This document shows, piece by piece, positions 30,727 to 41,603 of a stretch of DNA of 64,000 nucleotides; position 1 is the stretch's first letter; the number at the start of each line of letters is the position of its first letter. Both the position numbers and the translations under genes were made by a program. Under the pieces are notes generated by a model. That model saw only the letters and a program-made list of their open reading frames with translations. It was not told the origin of the DNA and made no database searches. The stretch is from Sphingomonadaceae bacterium (GTDB lineage: Bacteria; Pseudomonadota; Alphaproteobacteria; Sphingomonadales; Sphingomonadaceae): assembly GCA_020850455.1 (NCBI GenBank), contig JADZEQ010000001.1, positions 248,001-312,000 of the forward strand. Reading direction: 5' to 3'.

Positions 30727-31506
30727 ATGGCCAAGCGCCGCAACTGGGACAAATATATGTTGCGCACGGGCAGCGCGCTGGGCCTGATCACGCTGGCATT
30801 GGTCAGCGCCTGTACCCCCCCGCCACCACCACCGCCACCGCCACCGCCGCCCGCACCTGCCCCCGCACCAGCGCCTGCACCCATGCCGATGCCGGTGCCG
30901 CCCAACAGCGCATCGCCAACGCTGACCATTCCGGGGCTGGATGCGCTCGGTCGGCGGATGACCCCCAATATCGACCTGTCGCCCGAACAATCATTGTGGC
31001 AATTGCGCATCGGCCTCAACGTCGCGGCGCTCAACTGCCGGGGGCCGAACGACCAGATATTGATCGATAATTATACGCGCTTTCTGGGCAATAACCGCAG
31101 CGCCATCGCCGCCGCCGAACGCTGGGTGATCCGCGATCAGGGCCGCAAGACCGGCACCAACGGCATTTCGGCGCGCGATACATTATCAACCCGCCTCTAT
31201 AATTATTTTGCCCAGCCGCCGGTGCTGGCGACATTTTGTTCGACCGCAGAGGCGGAGGCGGCACTCGCCGCCAGCGAGCCATCGGCCAGCATTTTGACCT
31301 TTGCCGCGACCCACCTCACCCTGCTCGACCGGCCCTTTGTCGATTTTTACGCCGCCTATGACCAATATCGCGCCGACCTTGCGCGCTGGCAGGCATTGCA
31401 ACCCGCGCCGGTTGCACTGACGCCCGCGCCCTACCCCGCGCCCTATCCTGCACCGACACCGACACCGGCACCCACGCCAACGCCGTCGCCGACCCCCGGT
31501 GGATGA
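30727..31506 (+). CDS. Proline-rich lipoprotein
   Basis: A 259-residue lipoprotein from ATG 30727. The signal ends in the lipobox LVSAC (Cys29), followed at once by a run of about 12 prolines and a proline-alanine stretch, then a globular part (about residues 70-225) with no recognised domain (LWQLRIGLNVAALNCRG, RWVIRDQGRKTG). A second proline/threonine-rich tail (PAPYPAPTPTPAPTP) closes it. Two proline linkers suggest an envelope-spanning or wall-anchored protein. It lies between the lysC pair and ptsP with its own leader GAGGTGAGGGAGAGTGGG. Confidence 0.78.
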   Translation: MAKRRNWDKYMLRTGSALGLITLALVSACTPPPPPPPPPPPPAPAPAPAPAPMPMPVPPNSASPTLTIPGLDALGRRMTPNIDLSPEQSLWQLRIGLNVAALNCRGPNDQILIDNYTRFLGNNRSAIAAAERWVIRDQGRKTGTNGISARDTLSTRLYNYFAQPPVLATFCSTAEAEAALAASEPSASILTFAATHLTLLDRPFVDFYAAYDQYRADLARWQALQPAPVALTPAPYPAPYPAPTPTPAPTPTPSPTPGG

Positions 31507-31554
31507 CCGGCAGGCCTTGGCGCACGCGCGCTTAATCTGCTAGGCCATCGGGCG

Positions 31555-33846
31555 ATGACACTCGCCCCCCCTCCGCCGAGCGGCGCGGCACAGGCCGCCC
31601 GCCAGATTCTGCGCCGCCTGCATGATGTGATGGCGGCCAATACCAATGCACAGGCCAAGCTGAATCAGGTGACGCAAGCCATTGGTGAGGCGCTGGATAG
31701 CGAAGTTTGTTCCATCTATTTGCTGCGCGACGGGCTGCTCGAACTTTATGCGACGCGCGGGCTCAATCAGGCGGCGGTGCATGTCACCAAATTGGCGCTG
31801 AGCGAGGGGCTGGTCGGTTCCATCGCGCGCAACATCGAAACGCTCAATCTGGATGAGGCATCGGCCCACCCCGATTATGCCTATCGCCCCGAAACCGGCG
31901 AAGAACAATTCCACAGCTTTGCCGGTGTCCCGATCATCCGGCGCGAACGGGCGGTCGGCGTCCTGTGCGTCCAACATGCCGCATCGCGCGGTTATGATGA
32001 GTTGGAAATAGAGGCATTACAGACGGTTGCGCTCGTCCTTTCCGAACTCATCGCCAATGCCCATCTGGTCGATGATGCCGCCAGCGGGACACAAAGCGCC
32101 GACCAATCGCCGCAACAGCGCAGCGGGCTGAAACTGGTCGATGGCATGGCCAAGGGGCGCGCGGTTTTTCACCAGCCGCGCATCGTCATCGAACATACGG
32201 TGGCCGAGGATGTGGAGGTGGAGCGGGCGCGCGTCTATTCCGCCTTTACCAAGATGCGCGATCAGATTGACCGTATGGCGAGCCAGGCCGAATTTGGCAG
32301 CGGCGGTGAACATGATGAGGTGCTCGAAACCTATAAAATGTTCGCCTATGACGAAGGCTGGTCGCGCCGCATCAACGAAGCGATTGACGCTGGCCTGACC
32401 GCCGAGGCTGCCATCGAACGCGTCCAGCAACGCACGCGCATGCGCATGCGCCAGATTGACGATCCCTTGCTGTCCGACCGCATGCATGATCTGGAGGATC
32501 TGGCCAACCGTTTGCTGCGCATCGTTTCGGGGCAGATGGGGACAGCCGCGCAAATGGGGCTGCGCGAAGATGCGATTTTGGTCGCACGCAATCTGGGCCC
32601 GGCCGAACTGCTCGAATATGATCGGCGACGGCTCAAAGGCGTGATTCTGGAAGAAGGTTCGCTGACCGCGCACGTCACCATCGTCGCGCGCGCCATGGGG
32701 GTGCCGGTGCTCGGCCGGGTGCGCGACATTCGCCAGATTATCAACGAAGGCGACATGCTGTTGCTCGATGCCGGGCGCGCGGTCGTCCACGCGCGGCCCA
32801 ATATGCCGACGATAGAGGCTTTCGACGTCCAGTTGCGCGACAATCGCGAACGGCGCGAACGCTTTGCGGCGATGCGCGATGTCGAACCGGTGACCGCTTG
32901 CGGCGCGCGCATAGAGGTGATGATGAATGCCGGGCTGCGCGAGGATGTGTCGGCGCTCGATTTGACCGGCGCCGACGGCATCGGGCTGTTCCGCACCGAA
33001 TTTCAGTTCCTCGTTTCCGCCACCATGCCGCAGCGCGAACGCCAGACGCGCCTGTACCGCGACGTGCTCGATGTCGCGGGCAGCCGCCCCGTTGTCTTTC
33101 GCACCGTCGATATCGGCGGGGACAAGGCACTGCCCTATATGCGCGAAAGCGCGGAGAAAGAGGAAAATCCCGCGATGGGCTGGCGCGCGCTGCGCCTCGC
33201 GCTCGATCGCGGCGGATTGATGAAGGCGCAGGCCCGCGCCTTGCTGGAGGCTGGGGCCGGGCGCACATTGAACGTCATGTTCCCGCTGGTTGCCGAACCA
33301 TGGGAATTTGATGCGGCGCGGGAGATCTTTGACGAACAGCGCGCTTTTCTGGTTGGACGGGGCAAGAAACTCCCCTCTGCCATCCGTTTTGGCGTGATGC
33401 TGGAGGTGCCGGCGCTGGCCGAAACGCTCGACCTCCTCCTCCCTCGGCTCGATTTCGTATCGATCGGCACCAATGATCTGACGCAATTTCTGCTCGCCGC
33501 CGACCGCGCCGACCCACGGCTCGCCGACCGTTATGACTGGCTCAGCCCCGCCATATTGCGTTTTTTGCGCCGCGTAATCTTGCCCTGTACCGATGCAGGG
33601 GTGCAGGTTGGCGTCTGCGGCGAAATGGGTGGCCGCCCGCTGGAGGCGATGGCGCTGCTCGGCCTAGGCATCCGCCGCCTGTCGATAACCCCGGCAGGTA
33701 TCGGCCCGATAAAGGCGATGGTGCGCAGCCTCGACCTTGGCCAGCTCACCCCCTTTGTCACCGATTTGGTGACGCGCGGCACCACCCCCATTCGCCCCGC
33801 GCTGGAACAATGGGGCCGCGACCATGGGGTTGAACTGGGCCTTTAA
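31555..33846 (+). CDS. ptsP: PTS-Ntr enzyme I (PtsP)
   Basis: A 763-residue phosphotransferase. A GAF domain occupies about residues 20-170 (CSIYLLRDGLLELYATRGLN, AGVPIIRRERAVGVLCVQHA) and may sense glutamine. The PEP-utilising part carries the phosphorylated His373 in EEGSLTAHVTIVARAMGVP, the DIGGDKALPYM and GVMLEVPA strands, and the active-site Cys688 in VGVCGEMGGRPLEAM. It passes phosphate to NPr and EIIANtr, tying nitrogen and carbon status to transport and stress. Downstream of lysC, as in many alphaproteobacteria, although here two genes intervene. Confidence 0.96.
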   Translation: MTLAPPPPSGAAQAARQILRRLHDVMAANTNAQAKLNQVTQAIGEALDSEVCSIYLLRDGLLELYATRGLNQAAVHVTKLALSEGLVGSIARNIETLNLDEASAHPDYAYRPETGEEQFHSFAGVPIIRRERAVGVLCVQHAASRGYDELEIEALQTVALVLSELIANAHLVDDAASGTQSADQSPQQRSGLKLVDGMAKGRAVFHQPRIVIEHTVAEDVEVERARVYSAFTKMRDQIDRMASQAEFGSGGEHDEVLETYKMFAYDEGWSRRINEAIDAGLTAEAAIERVQQRTRMRMRQIDDPLLSDRMHDLEDLANRLLRIVSGQMGTAAQMGLREDAILVARNLGPAELLEYDRRRLKGVILEEGSLTAHVTIVARAMGVPVLGRVRDIRQIINEGDMLLLDAGRAVVHARPNMPTIEAFDVQLRDNRERRERFAAMRDVEPVTACGARIEVMMNAGLREDVSALDLTGADGIGLFRTEFQFLVSATMPQRERQTRLYRDVLDVAGSRPVVFRTVDIGGDKALPYMRESAEKEENPAMGWRALRLALDRGGLMKAQARALLEAGAGRTLNVMFPLVAEPWEFDAAREIFDEQRAFLVGRGKKLPSAIRFGVMLEVPALAETLDLLLPRLDFVSIGTNDLTQFLLAADRADPRLADRYDWLSPAILRFLRRVILPCTDAGVQVGVCGEMGGRPLEAMALLGLGIRRLSITPAGIGPIKAMVRSLDLGQLTPFVTDLVTRGTTPIRPALEQWGRDHGVELGL

Positions 33847-33915
33847 TACGCCCTCATGTGTTTTGCCCTCTGGCAAAAGCTTCCCCCGCACCGCATAAGG
33901 GGGGAAAATCGGCAA

Positions 33916-34833
33916 ATGACCGGTGGGAGAAGCGGGTTGCACGACGACGACATGGCAGAGGTGCCGATGAATGACGCTGCGCAGGGCGAATTATTGCCCC
34001 TGACTCCGGGTGAAAAAATGCGGGCCGCGCGCGAGGCGGCGGGCCTCAGCCATGCGGCGATTGCCGAAATGACGCGGGTGCCGCAGCGGATGATCGATGC
34101 GCTCGAACGCAATGCCTTTGATGAACTGCCCACCGGCCCCTATGCGGTCGGCTTTACCCGCTCCATCGCCCGCGCATTGGGCTTGAACGAGGGGGAATTG
34201 ACCGCCGAAGTACAGGCATTGCGCCATGCCAGCAGCGCCGGACTCAGCGCCGCGCAACAGGCATATGAACCCGCCGACACCAACCGTATCCCTACCCGCG
34301 CCTTGGCGTGGACGAGTGTTGCCATCGCCGCCATTTTGTTCGCCGCCTTTATGCTCTGGCGCGGCTATGTGGTGGGTGGCGACCTGGCCCGCGCCGACAA
34401 TGCGGCAACCAGCGCGGCACGCCCCGCCGCAACGCCAGCAAATGCCGCAGCCGGTGCGCCAAATGGCGCAAGCCCCACCACCTCACTCCCTGCCCCACCC
34501 CCCGCCCCGCCCGCGCTGGCTAACGCGCCGGTGCGCATCGCGGCGAGCGAGCGGACATGGTTCAGCCTGACCGATGCAGCGGGCAACAGCCAGTTTGACC
34601 TGACGCTCGATGGCGGTGAATTTTACACCGTCCGCCCCAACCAGCGCGCGCTTTTCCTGCGCACCGGCCGCCCCCAAAGCTTGCGCATATTGCTGGGCGA
34701 TCAGCGCCTGCCGCAATTGGGTGCCAATGACGCGGTGGTAAGCGGGGTGGCGCTCGACGCGGCATCGCTGGCGCAACGGCTCAGCGCCCAACCTGCCGCC
34801 GCCCCACCCACCGTTCCGGGAGCAAGCCAATGA
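33916..34833 (+). CDS. RodZ-like helix-turn-helix membrane protein (DUF4115)
   Basis: About 305 residues. The N-terminal HTH reads GEKMRAAREAAGLSHAAIAEMTRV followed by RMIDALERNAFDELP and PYAVGFTRSIARALGLNEGEL. A single transmembrane helix lies near residue 135-155 (LAWTSVAIAAILFAAFMLW), then a proline/alanine linker and a C-terminal beta domain (RIAASERTWFSLTDAAGN, FYTVRPNQRALFLRTGRP). This is the RodZ arrangement, linking the cytoskeleton to the envelope. ATG 33916 follows AAGGGGGGAAAA; ATG 33952 and 33967 are possible. It overlaps cpoB (ATGA). Confidence 0.82.
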   Translation: MTGGRSGLHDDDMAEVPMNDAAQGELLPLTPGEKMRAAREAAGLSHAAIAEMTRVPQRMIDALERNAFDELPTGPYAVGFTRSIARALGLNEGELTAEVQALRHASSAGLSAAQQAYEPADTNRIPTRALAWTSVAIAAILFAAFMLWRGYVVGGDLARADNAATSAARPAATPANAAAGAPNGASPTTSLPAPPPAPPALANAPVRIAASERTWFSLTDAAGNSQFDLTLDGGEFYTVRPNQRALFLRTGRPQSLRILLGDQRLPQLGANDAVVSGVALDAASLAQRLSAQPAAAPPTVPGASQ

Positions 34834-35831
34834 AGTTTCCGCATTTTCACCGCGCACTCTGGCTCGGCACCGCCGCCCTGTTGCTGACGCCGACGACGCC
34901 CGCACTGGCGCAGGATGCGGATGTTGCCCAGCGCGTTGACCGGCTGGAGCGCGAATTGCGCGCGGTGCAACGCCGCGTCTTTCCGGGGAGCGAGGCAGGG
35001 CTTTTCACGCCTGAGGCGACGCCGAGCACGCCGGGCAATAACGCCAGCGATGCTGGCCCGCCCCAAAATGCGGTTGCCGACCTTGCCAGCCGTATCGAAG
35101 CGCTGGAGGCTGGGCTGGCCCGCCTGACCGGTGAAGTGGAACAACAGGGGCATCGCCAGCAACAATTGGAAGCAGCGGTCGCGCAGTTACGCGCGGATTT
35201 TGCCGCGCGGTCCAATGCCGATGGCGCTGTGACAACGCCCGCCGCCAGCGCCACCCCAGCCCCCACCCCGACTCCCACGCCAACCCCCACTCCGGCCGCA
35301 ACGCGTCCAACGCCTGCACCCACCCCGGCCCCGACCCGCGCCCGCGCGACACCCGCACCCACCCCTGCCCCCACGGCGACAAGTCCCGCGAATACCGCTG
35401 AACGGCGCGCCCGCGTGGCGGCGATCGAAGTGCCAACCGATGGTGATGCCGGGGAAAATGCCTATATCTATGGCTATCGCTTGTGGGACGCCCATTTTTA
35501 CCCAGAGGCGCAGACCCAATTGCGCCGGGTGATCGAACAATATCCGAACCACCGCCGGGCGAGTTATGCCGGCAATCTCTTGGGCCGCGCCTATCTCGAC
35601 AATGGGCAGCCCAGCCTCGCGGTACAGGCATTATATAATAATTATCGTGACCGGCCGCGCGGCGAACGCGCGCCCGACAGCGTCTATTATATGGGCATGG
35701 CGCTGATCCGCCTCAACCGGCGGGAGGATGCGTGCCGCACCTTTGACGAATTTACCCGTGTTTATGGGACGAGCGCGTCGCAAAATCTGCAAAATCAGGT
35801 CGCGGCGGGGCGGCGGCAAGCTGGCTGCTGA
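34830..35831 (+). CDS. cpoB: Tol-Pal cell-division coordinator CpoB/YbgF-like
   Basis: A 333-residue periplasmic protein. After a signal peptide ending PALAQ comes a coiled coil (VAQRVDRLERELRAVQRRV and later SRIEALEAGLARLTGEVEQQ), a long Thr/Pro/Ala linker of repeated TPTPAP units, and a C-terminal TPR domain (ENAYIYGYRLWDAHFYPEAQ, ASYAGNLLGRAYLDNGQ, DSVYYMGMALIRLNRREDAC). CpoB couples outer-membrane constriction to septal wall synthesis. It precedes tilS and ftsH, as in typical alphaproteobacterial tol-pal regions, although tol and pal are not upstream here. Confidence 0.88.
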   Translation: MKFPHFHRALWLGTAALLLTPTTPALAQDADVAQRVDRLERELRAVQRRVFPGSEAGLFTPEATPSTPGNNASDAGPPQNAVADLASRIEALEAGLARLTGEVEQQGHRQQQLEAAVAQLRADFAARSNADGAVTTPAASATPAPTPTPTPTPTPAATRPTPAPTPAPTRARATPAPTPAPTATSPANTAERRARVAAIEVPTDGDAGENAYIYGYRLWDAHFYPEAQTQLRRVIEQYPNHRRASYAGNLLGRAYLDNGQPSLAVQALYNNYRDRPRGERAPDSVYYMGMALIRLNRREDACRTFDEFTRVYGTSASQNLQNQVAAGRRQAGC

Positions 35832-36786
35832 ACAAGTCCCTGATGCGGATTATCTGCATCACGCCATCGGACGGCTGATTGGGCCGACGGCGGCGGACCG
35901 CGACCAATTTGGCGTCGCGGTGTCGGGCGGGCCGGACAGTCTGGCGCTGCTGCTGCTTGCCCATGCCGCCTTTCCGGGGCGCATGGCGGCGGCAACCATC
36001 GACCATGGTCTGCGCGCCAACAGCGCGGCAGAGGCGGCATTTGTCGGTGCAATTTGCGCCGCGCGCGCCATTCCCCACCATATTTTACGCCCCAGCGCAC
36101 CGATCAGCGGTTCGTTGCAGGCGTCGGCGCGCGCGGCACGCTATGCCCTGCTCGATCGCTGGCGCAGCGAACAGGGGATCGACTGGCTGATGACCGCGCA
36201 CCATGCCGATGATCAATTGGAAACGATGGTGATGCGGCTTGCCCGGTCGAGCGGGGTTGGCGGCTTGGCCGGGGTGCGCGCGCGGCAAGGCCATGTGCTG
36301 CGCCCCTTGCGCCATGTCCGGCGCGCGGCGCTGCGCATATTGGTGGAGGATGCCGGGATCACCTCGGTCGATGACCCGTCGAACCGCGATGATCGCTTTG
36401 ACCGGGCACGTTTGCGCAAAGCCTTGGCCGGACAGGATTTTCTGGACGCGCAAGCGGCATCTGTCAGCGCCGATGCATTGGCGGATGCGGATGCGGCGCT
36501 CGACTGGACGACCAGCCAAATGGCGCAAACCCGGATCATCGCCGTGCAAGATGGCCTGTCGGTCGATGTGGCGGGCCTGCCGCATGAATATGTCCGCCGC
36601 CTCCTCCGCCGCGCGCTGGTGCAGATGGGCGAGGCGCCGCCACGTTCCGACACGTTGGAACGTGCGATCACCGCTGCCAGCCATGCGGGCCGGGCGATGG
36701 TCGGCAACATATTTCTGACCGGCGACAGCATGGGCAAAATTACCCTTTCCCCTGCCCCACCACGCGGTGGTCACCGGCACGCTTGA
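35821..36786 (+). CDS. tilS: tRNA(Ile)-lysidine synthetase TilS
   Basis: TilS adds lysine to C34 of the tRNA-Ile that reads AUA. The ATP-pyrophosphatase loop VAVSGGPDSLAL, the strand TIDHGLRANSAAEAAFV, LMTAHHADDQLETMVMRL, and the SVDDPSNRDDRFDRARLR segment are all present. No ATG gives a family-like N-terminus: ATG 35764 would place 52 residues before SGGPDS, whereas CTG 35821 places 33 and overlaps the cpoB stop. CTG is therefore proposed (321 residues), with the ATG as alternative. The final codons and stop lie in a 13-bp tandem repeat. Confidence 0.88.
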   Translation: MAAEQVPDADYLHHAIGRLIGPTAADRDQFGVAVSGGPDSLALLLLAHAAFPGRMAAATIDHGLRANSAAEAAFVGAICAARAIPHHILRPSAPISGSLQASARAARYALLDRWRSEQGIDWLMTAHHADDQLETMVMRLARSSGVGGLAGVRARQGHVLRPLRHVRRAALRILVEDAGITSVDDPSNRDDRFDRARLRKALAGQDFLDAQAASVSADALADADAALDWTTSQMAQTRIIAVQDGLSVDVAGLPHEYVRRLLRRALVQMGEAPPRSDTLERAITAASHAGRAMVGNIFLTGDSMGKITLSPAPPRGGHRHA

Positions 36787-36799
36787 CCGGCACGCTTGA
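36774..36799. repeat. 13-bp tandem duplication at the tilS stop
   Basis: Two exact copies of CCGGCACGCTTGA (36774-36786 and 36787-36799). The first supplies the last codons and the TGA of tilS; the second repeats them just downstream and also provides the first four bases (TTGA) of a -35 box for the next gene. Confidence 0.88.
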
Positions 36800-36826
36800 C
36801 TGCTGCAAAATGTTCGCTTAATGTTC
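36796..36826 (+). promoter_or_regulatory. Sigma-70-like promoter with an overlapping LexA-type box
   Basis: A -35 box TTGACT (36796-36801) and -10 box TAATGT (36819-36824) are 17 bases apart, about 60 bases before the VOC gene. Across the -10 lies GTTC-N7-GTTC (36812-36815 and 36823-36826), the form known for LexA binding in alphaproteobacteria. Binding there would block RNA polymerase. The box is short enough to occur by chance, so only its position makes it notable. Confidence 0.5.
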
Positions 36827-36885
36827 CAACATATCGCCGTGCAGCCACTCGGCATTTCACTGCACGCGGACAGAGGGAGGATTTT

Positions 36886-37263
36886 ATGATCGGCTATGTC
36901 ACTTTGGGGACCAATGATCTGCCACGCGCTGCCAAATTTTACGACGCTTTGGCGGCGGAACTTGGCACCGGCCGGATGATGGAAATGGACAGTTTCATCG
37001 CTTGGGGTGAACCCGGCGGCGGGGCAGGCATCGGCCTTACCAAGCCCTTTGACGGCAATGCCGCGAGCGTCGGCAATGGCGTGATGGTCGCGCTGGAGGC
37101 CAAGGACCGCGAACAGGTGCATCGGCTCTATGAAATCGCGCTGGCCAATGGCGGCACATGTGAAGGCGAACCGGGCCCGCGCGGGGAAAGCTTTTATGCC
37201 GGTTATTTCCGCGATCCCGACGGCAACAAGCTCAATGCCTTTTTGATGACCGGGCCGATGTAA
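36886..37263 (+). CDS. VOC-family (glyoxalase/bleomycin-resistance-like) protein
   Basis: A 125-residue VOC protein from ATG 36886 after GAGGGAGGA. It opens [27 protein letters not shown] and ends [14 protein letters not shown], the two beta-alpha-beta halves of the fold. The first strand has Thr where many metal-dependent members have His, so metal binding is uncertain. It lies between tilS and ftsH, where those two genes are usually adjacent, and has its own promoter. Confidence 0.86.
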   Translation: MIGYVTLGTNDLPRAAKFYDALAAELGTGRMMEMDSFIAWGEPGGGAGIGLTKPFDGNAASVGNGVMVALEAKDREQVHRLYEIALANGGTCEGEPGPRGESFYAGYFRDPDGNKLNAFLMTGPM

Positions 37264-37357
37264 CCACCCAAGCCAAGGTTGCGGCCTTGTCATATCGCGC
37301 GCGGCGCTTACATTCAGGCATCGGCGCGCCCTTGCGCCCTTAGATGGTGAGGATTGC

Positions 37358-39298
<1,941 letters not shown>

Positions 39299-39309
39299 CT
39301 GATACCGCC

Positions 39310-39936
39310 GTGCAGCTTTACTGCGACGAATCGGGCGGGGTTGGCAGCGGGGTCATGCTGCTCGCCGCCGTGACGGTGGCGGATGCAGACAGCCTCCTCA
39401 CCCACATCCGCGCGGTGATGGGGCTGCGCGGCGAGTTAAAGGGCAGCCGCATCACCATGGCCGAACGCGCTTTTGTGGTGGAGGCTTTTGCCCGCGCTGG
39501 CGGGCGCGCCATCGTCGCCCAGGCTGATATTGCCGCGCTCAGCGGGCCAAGCGGCCCACCTGCCGACCACCATGTTTATGGCGCGCTGTTGAACCATGCG
39601 GTGGCGGCGTGGTTGCCCACCACAGATATCGCACGCGATAGCGCGCCAGATAGCCCTGCGGCTGCCCAGCGTGTCGATGTAACAATTGATGACGGGCGCT
39701 ACGATGCGCTGCGCAATCTGGCGATGCGCGATTCGGTGCAGAAATCGGTTGGAAAATGGGGCAGCGCGCGGCTGGCCGATTCGCGGCGCTGTGCGGGCGT
39801 GCAATTTGCCGATGTTATCGCCAACAGCCATTTTCACGTCGCGCTCGACACGCGCGAGGCAGCGCGCATCGACGCGCTGTTCCAGCCATTGTGGCAGGCG
39901 GGCATCATTCGCCGCCTACCGATCAACGATATTTAG
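39310..39936 (+). CDS. DUF3800-domain protein
   Basis: A 208-residue protein with GTG start at 39310, eleven bases after ftsH. The opening QLYCDESG and the later [16 protein letters not shown] match DUF3800, an RNase H-like fold with an N-terminal DESG acidic motif and a C-terminal QxAD motif. The middle ([16 protein letters not shown]) supplies another acidic strand. Such proteins often travel with mobile or defence genes, but here it is fixed behind ftsH and overlaps the end of rpoZ by 4 bases. Function unknown; nuclease activity is conjecture. Confidence 0.72.
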   Translation: MQLYCDESGGVGSGVMLLAAVTVADADSLLTHIRAVMGLRGELKGSRITMAERAFVVEAFARAGGRAIVAQADIAALSGPSGPPADHHVYGALLNHAVAAWLPTTDIARDSAPDSPAAAQRVDVTIDDGRYDALRNLAMRDSVQKSVGKWGSARLADSRRCAGVQFADVIANSHFHVALDTREAARIDALFQPLWQAGIIRRLPINDI

Positions 39937-40277
39937 CCGTCGTAATCCCCCACGCCCGCGGTCGGACGCGGCGGGGCAGCGGCGGTCAGGCGCAGCGCCT
40001 CTGCCGAACGGACGATCGAGCCGACTTCATCGGGCGTATCATCATCATCGATGACAACTTTTTGATGGCTGCCGACCAGGGCGGCTTCAATGTCGCTCGG
40101 GCGGATGGTTTCGTCGGCGATTTCGCGCAGCGCGACCACCGGATTTTTATCCCGGTCGCGTTCGATCGTCAGTTCCGCGCCCTTGGAAATTTCGCGCGCG
40201 CGCTGTGATGCCATCAGCACCAGATCAAAACGGTTGGAGATTTTATCAACACAATCTTCGACGGTGACGCGCGCCAT
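39933..40277 (-). CDS. rpoZ: RNA polymerase omega subunit
   Basis: A 114-residue omega subunit. It opens [20 protein letters not shown], continues [16 protein letters not shown] and [14 protein letters not shown], the omega signature, and has an alphaproteobacterial acidic tail ([14 protein letters not shown]). It helps assemble the beta-prime subunit. It converges on the DUF3800 gene and is divergent from the PLD gene, with a 141-base gap upstream. Confidence 0.96.
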   Translation of the reverse strand: MARVTVEDCVDKISNRFDLVLMASQRAREISKGAELTIERDRDKNPVVALREIADETIRPSDIEAALVGSHQKVVIDDDDTPDEVGSIVRSAEALRLTAAAPPRPTAGVGDYDG

Positions 40278-40418
40278 CGCAATATCCTTGGCAATCGGAG
40301 TGGAAAACCCGTCATGGGCGAAGGCGGCATGTAGGCAGCGGCGGCCAAAAAGTCAATGAAAGTAAATGGTGCGTGATGATATGCTTGGCGCACGGCCAAT
40401 GGACACTATCTTGGCGGC

Positions 40419-41603
40419 ATGGACATGGGGGCAGAATATGACGCGACAGTTGCGCCGCAGCCGATGGCGGTTGCGGGCGGGCAATTGCAGTTGGTCGTCG
40501 ATGGGTCGGCGCGGCTCAACCAATTTCTCGCGACGATTGCCGGGGCGACGCGCACCGTCCGCCTGATCACCTATAATTTTGTCGATGATGCGACGGGCCG
40601 CGCGGTGTGCGCTGCGCTGCTCGCCGCGCGCACACGCGGGGTGACGGTGCAGCTTATCATCGACAGCTTTGGCTCCTCCACCACCAGCGCCGCGCTCTTT
40701 CAACCACTCATCGCGGCGGGGGGCGAATTACATTGGTTTTCGGGGCGCTGGTCGAACCGCTACCTTATCCGCAACCATCAAAAATTGCTGGTGGCGGATG
40801 AAAATGTCGCGGTGGTCGGCGGCTTCAACATCGCCGATGCCTATTTTGCGCCAGCCGATGCGCCCGATGGCTGGCGCGATCTGGGATTATGGATAAGCGG
40901 CGATTTTGCGGGCGTCGCGGCGCGCTGGTTCGACCTTTTGTTCGATTGGGCGCGCAGCGATGCGCGCAAATGGCGCGACCTGACGCGCGCCATTCGCCAT
41001 TTTGACGGGCACGCCGGTGCGATCCATCTGCGGCTTGGCGGGCCGACCGCGCGGCTTTCGCCATGGACGCTGGCGCTGCGCCGGGCGATGCTGGGCGCGC
41101 GCACGCTCCACCTCTCCACCGCCTATTTTTCGCCCAATCGTTCGGTCATCCGGCGGATTGGCGCGGTCGGACGCGCCGGGCAGGCGCACATCATCCTCCC
41201 CGCGCGCAGCGACAATCCCGCGACGGTCGGCGCATCCCGCTTGCTCTATGGTTATTTGATGCGGCGCGGCGTGGCGGTCTATGAATTCACGCCAGCGCTG
41301 CTGCATAACAAGCTAGTCATCGCCGATGATCATGTCTTTATCGGCAGCGCCAATTTCGACATGCGCAGCCTCTATATCAATGTCGAATTGATGGTGGAGG
41401 TGACCGACGCCGCTTTCGCCGCGCAATGCCGCGCGCTTGTGGCGCATCAGGCGCGCGAATCCACACCGATAACCGTGGAGCTCCACGCCAGCCGCGCGGG
41501 CTGGCTCAACCGGCTGCGCTGGTTTGCCAGTTGGCTGATCGTCGCGGTGGTGGATTATGGCGTGGCGCGGCGGCTCAATTTCGGATTGCCGCCAAGGGAT
41601 TGA
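40419..41603 (+). CDS. Phospholipase D-family, cardiolipin-synthase-like protein
   Basis: A 394-residue protein with two HKD motifs: RNHQKLLVADENVAVVGGFN (residues about 125-145) and LLHNKLVIADDHVFIGSANFD (about 300-320), both complete. A short C-terminal hydrophobic helix (WFASWLIVAVVDYGVA) suggests membrane attachment. This is the layout of ClsB/ClsC-like cardiolipin synthases, which join phosphatidylglycerol with another phospholipid. Its stop directly abuts that of the convergent methyltransferase gene, at the edge of a phospholipid gene group. Confidence 0.88.
   Translation: MDMGAEYDATVAPQPMAVAGGQLQLVVDGSARLNQFLATIAGATRTVRLITYNFVDDATGRAVCAALLAARTRGVTVQLIIDSFGSSTTSAALFQPLIAAGGELHWFSGRWSNRYLIRNHQKLLVADENVAVVGGFNIADAYFAPADAPDGWRDLGLWISGDFAGVAARWFDLLFDWARSDARKWRDLTRAIRHFDGHAGAIHLRLGGPTARLSPWTLALRRAMLGARTLHLSTAYFSPNRSVIRRIGAVGRAGQAHIILPARSDNPATVGASRLLYGYLMRRGVAVYEFTPALLHNKLVIADDHVFIGSANFDMRSLYINVELMVEVTDAAFAAQCRALVAHQARESTPITVELHASRAGWLNRLRWFASWLIVAVVDYGVARRLNFGLPPRD

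Noticed and set aside
30820..30900. CCG/CCA-rich repeats as a microsatellite or CRISPR
   Set aside because: They encode the polyproline run of the lipoprotein and have no spacer pattern.
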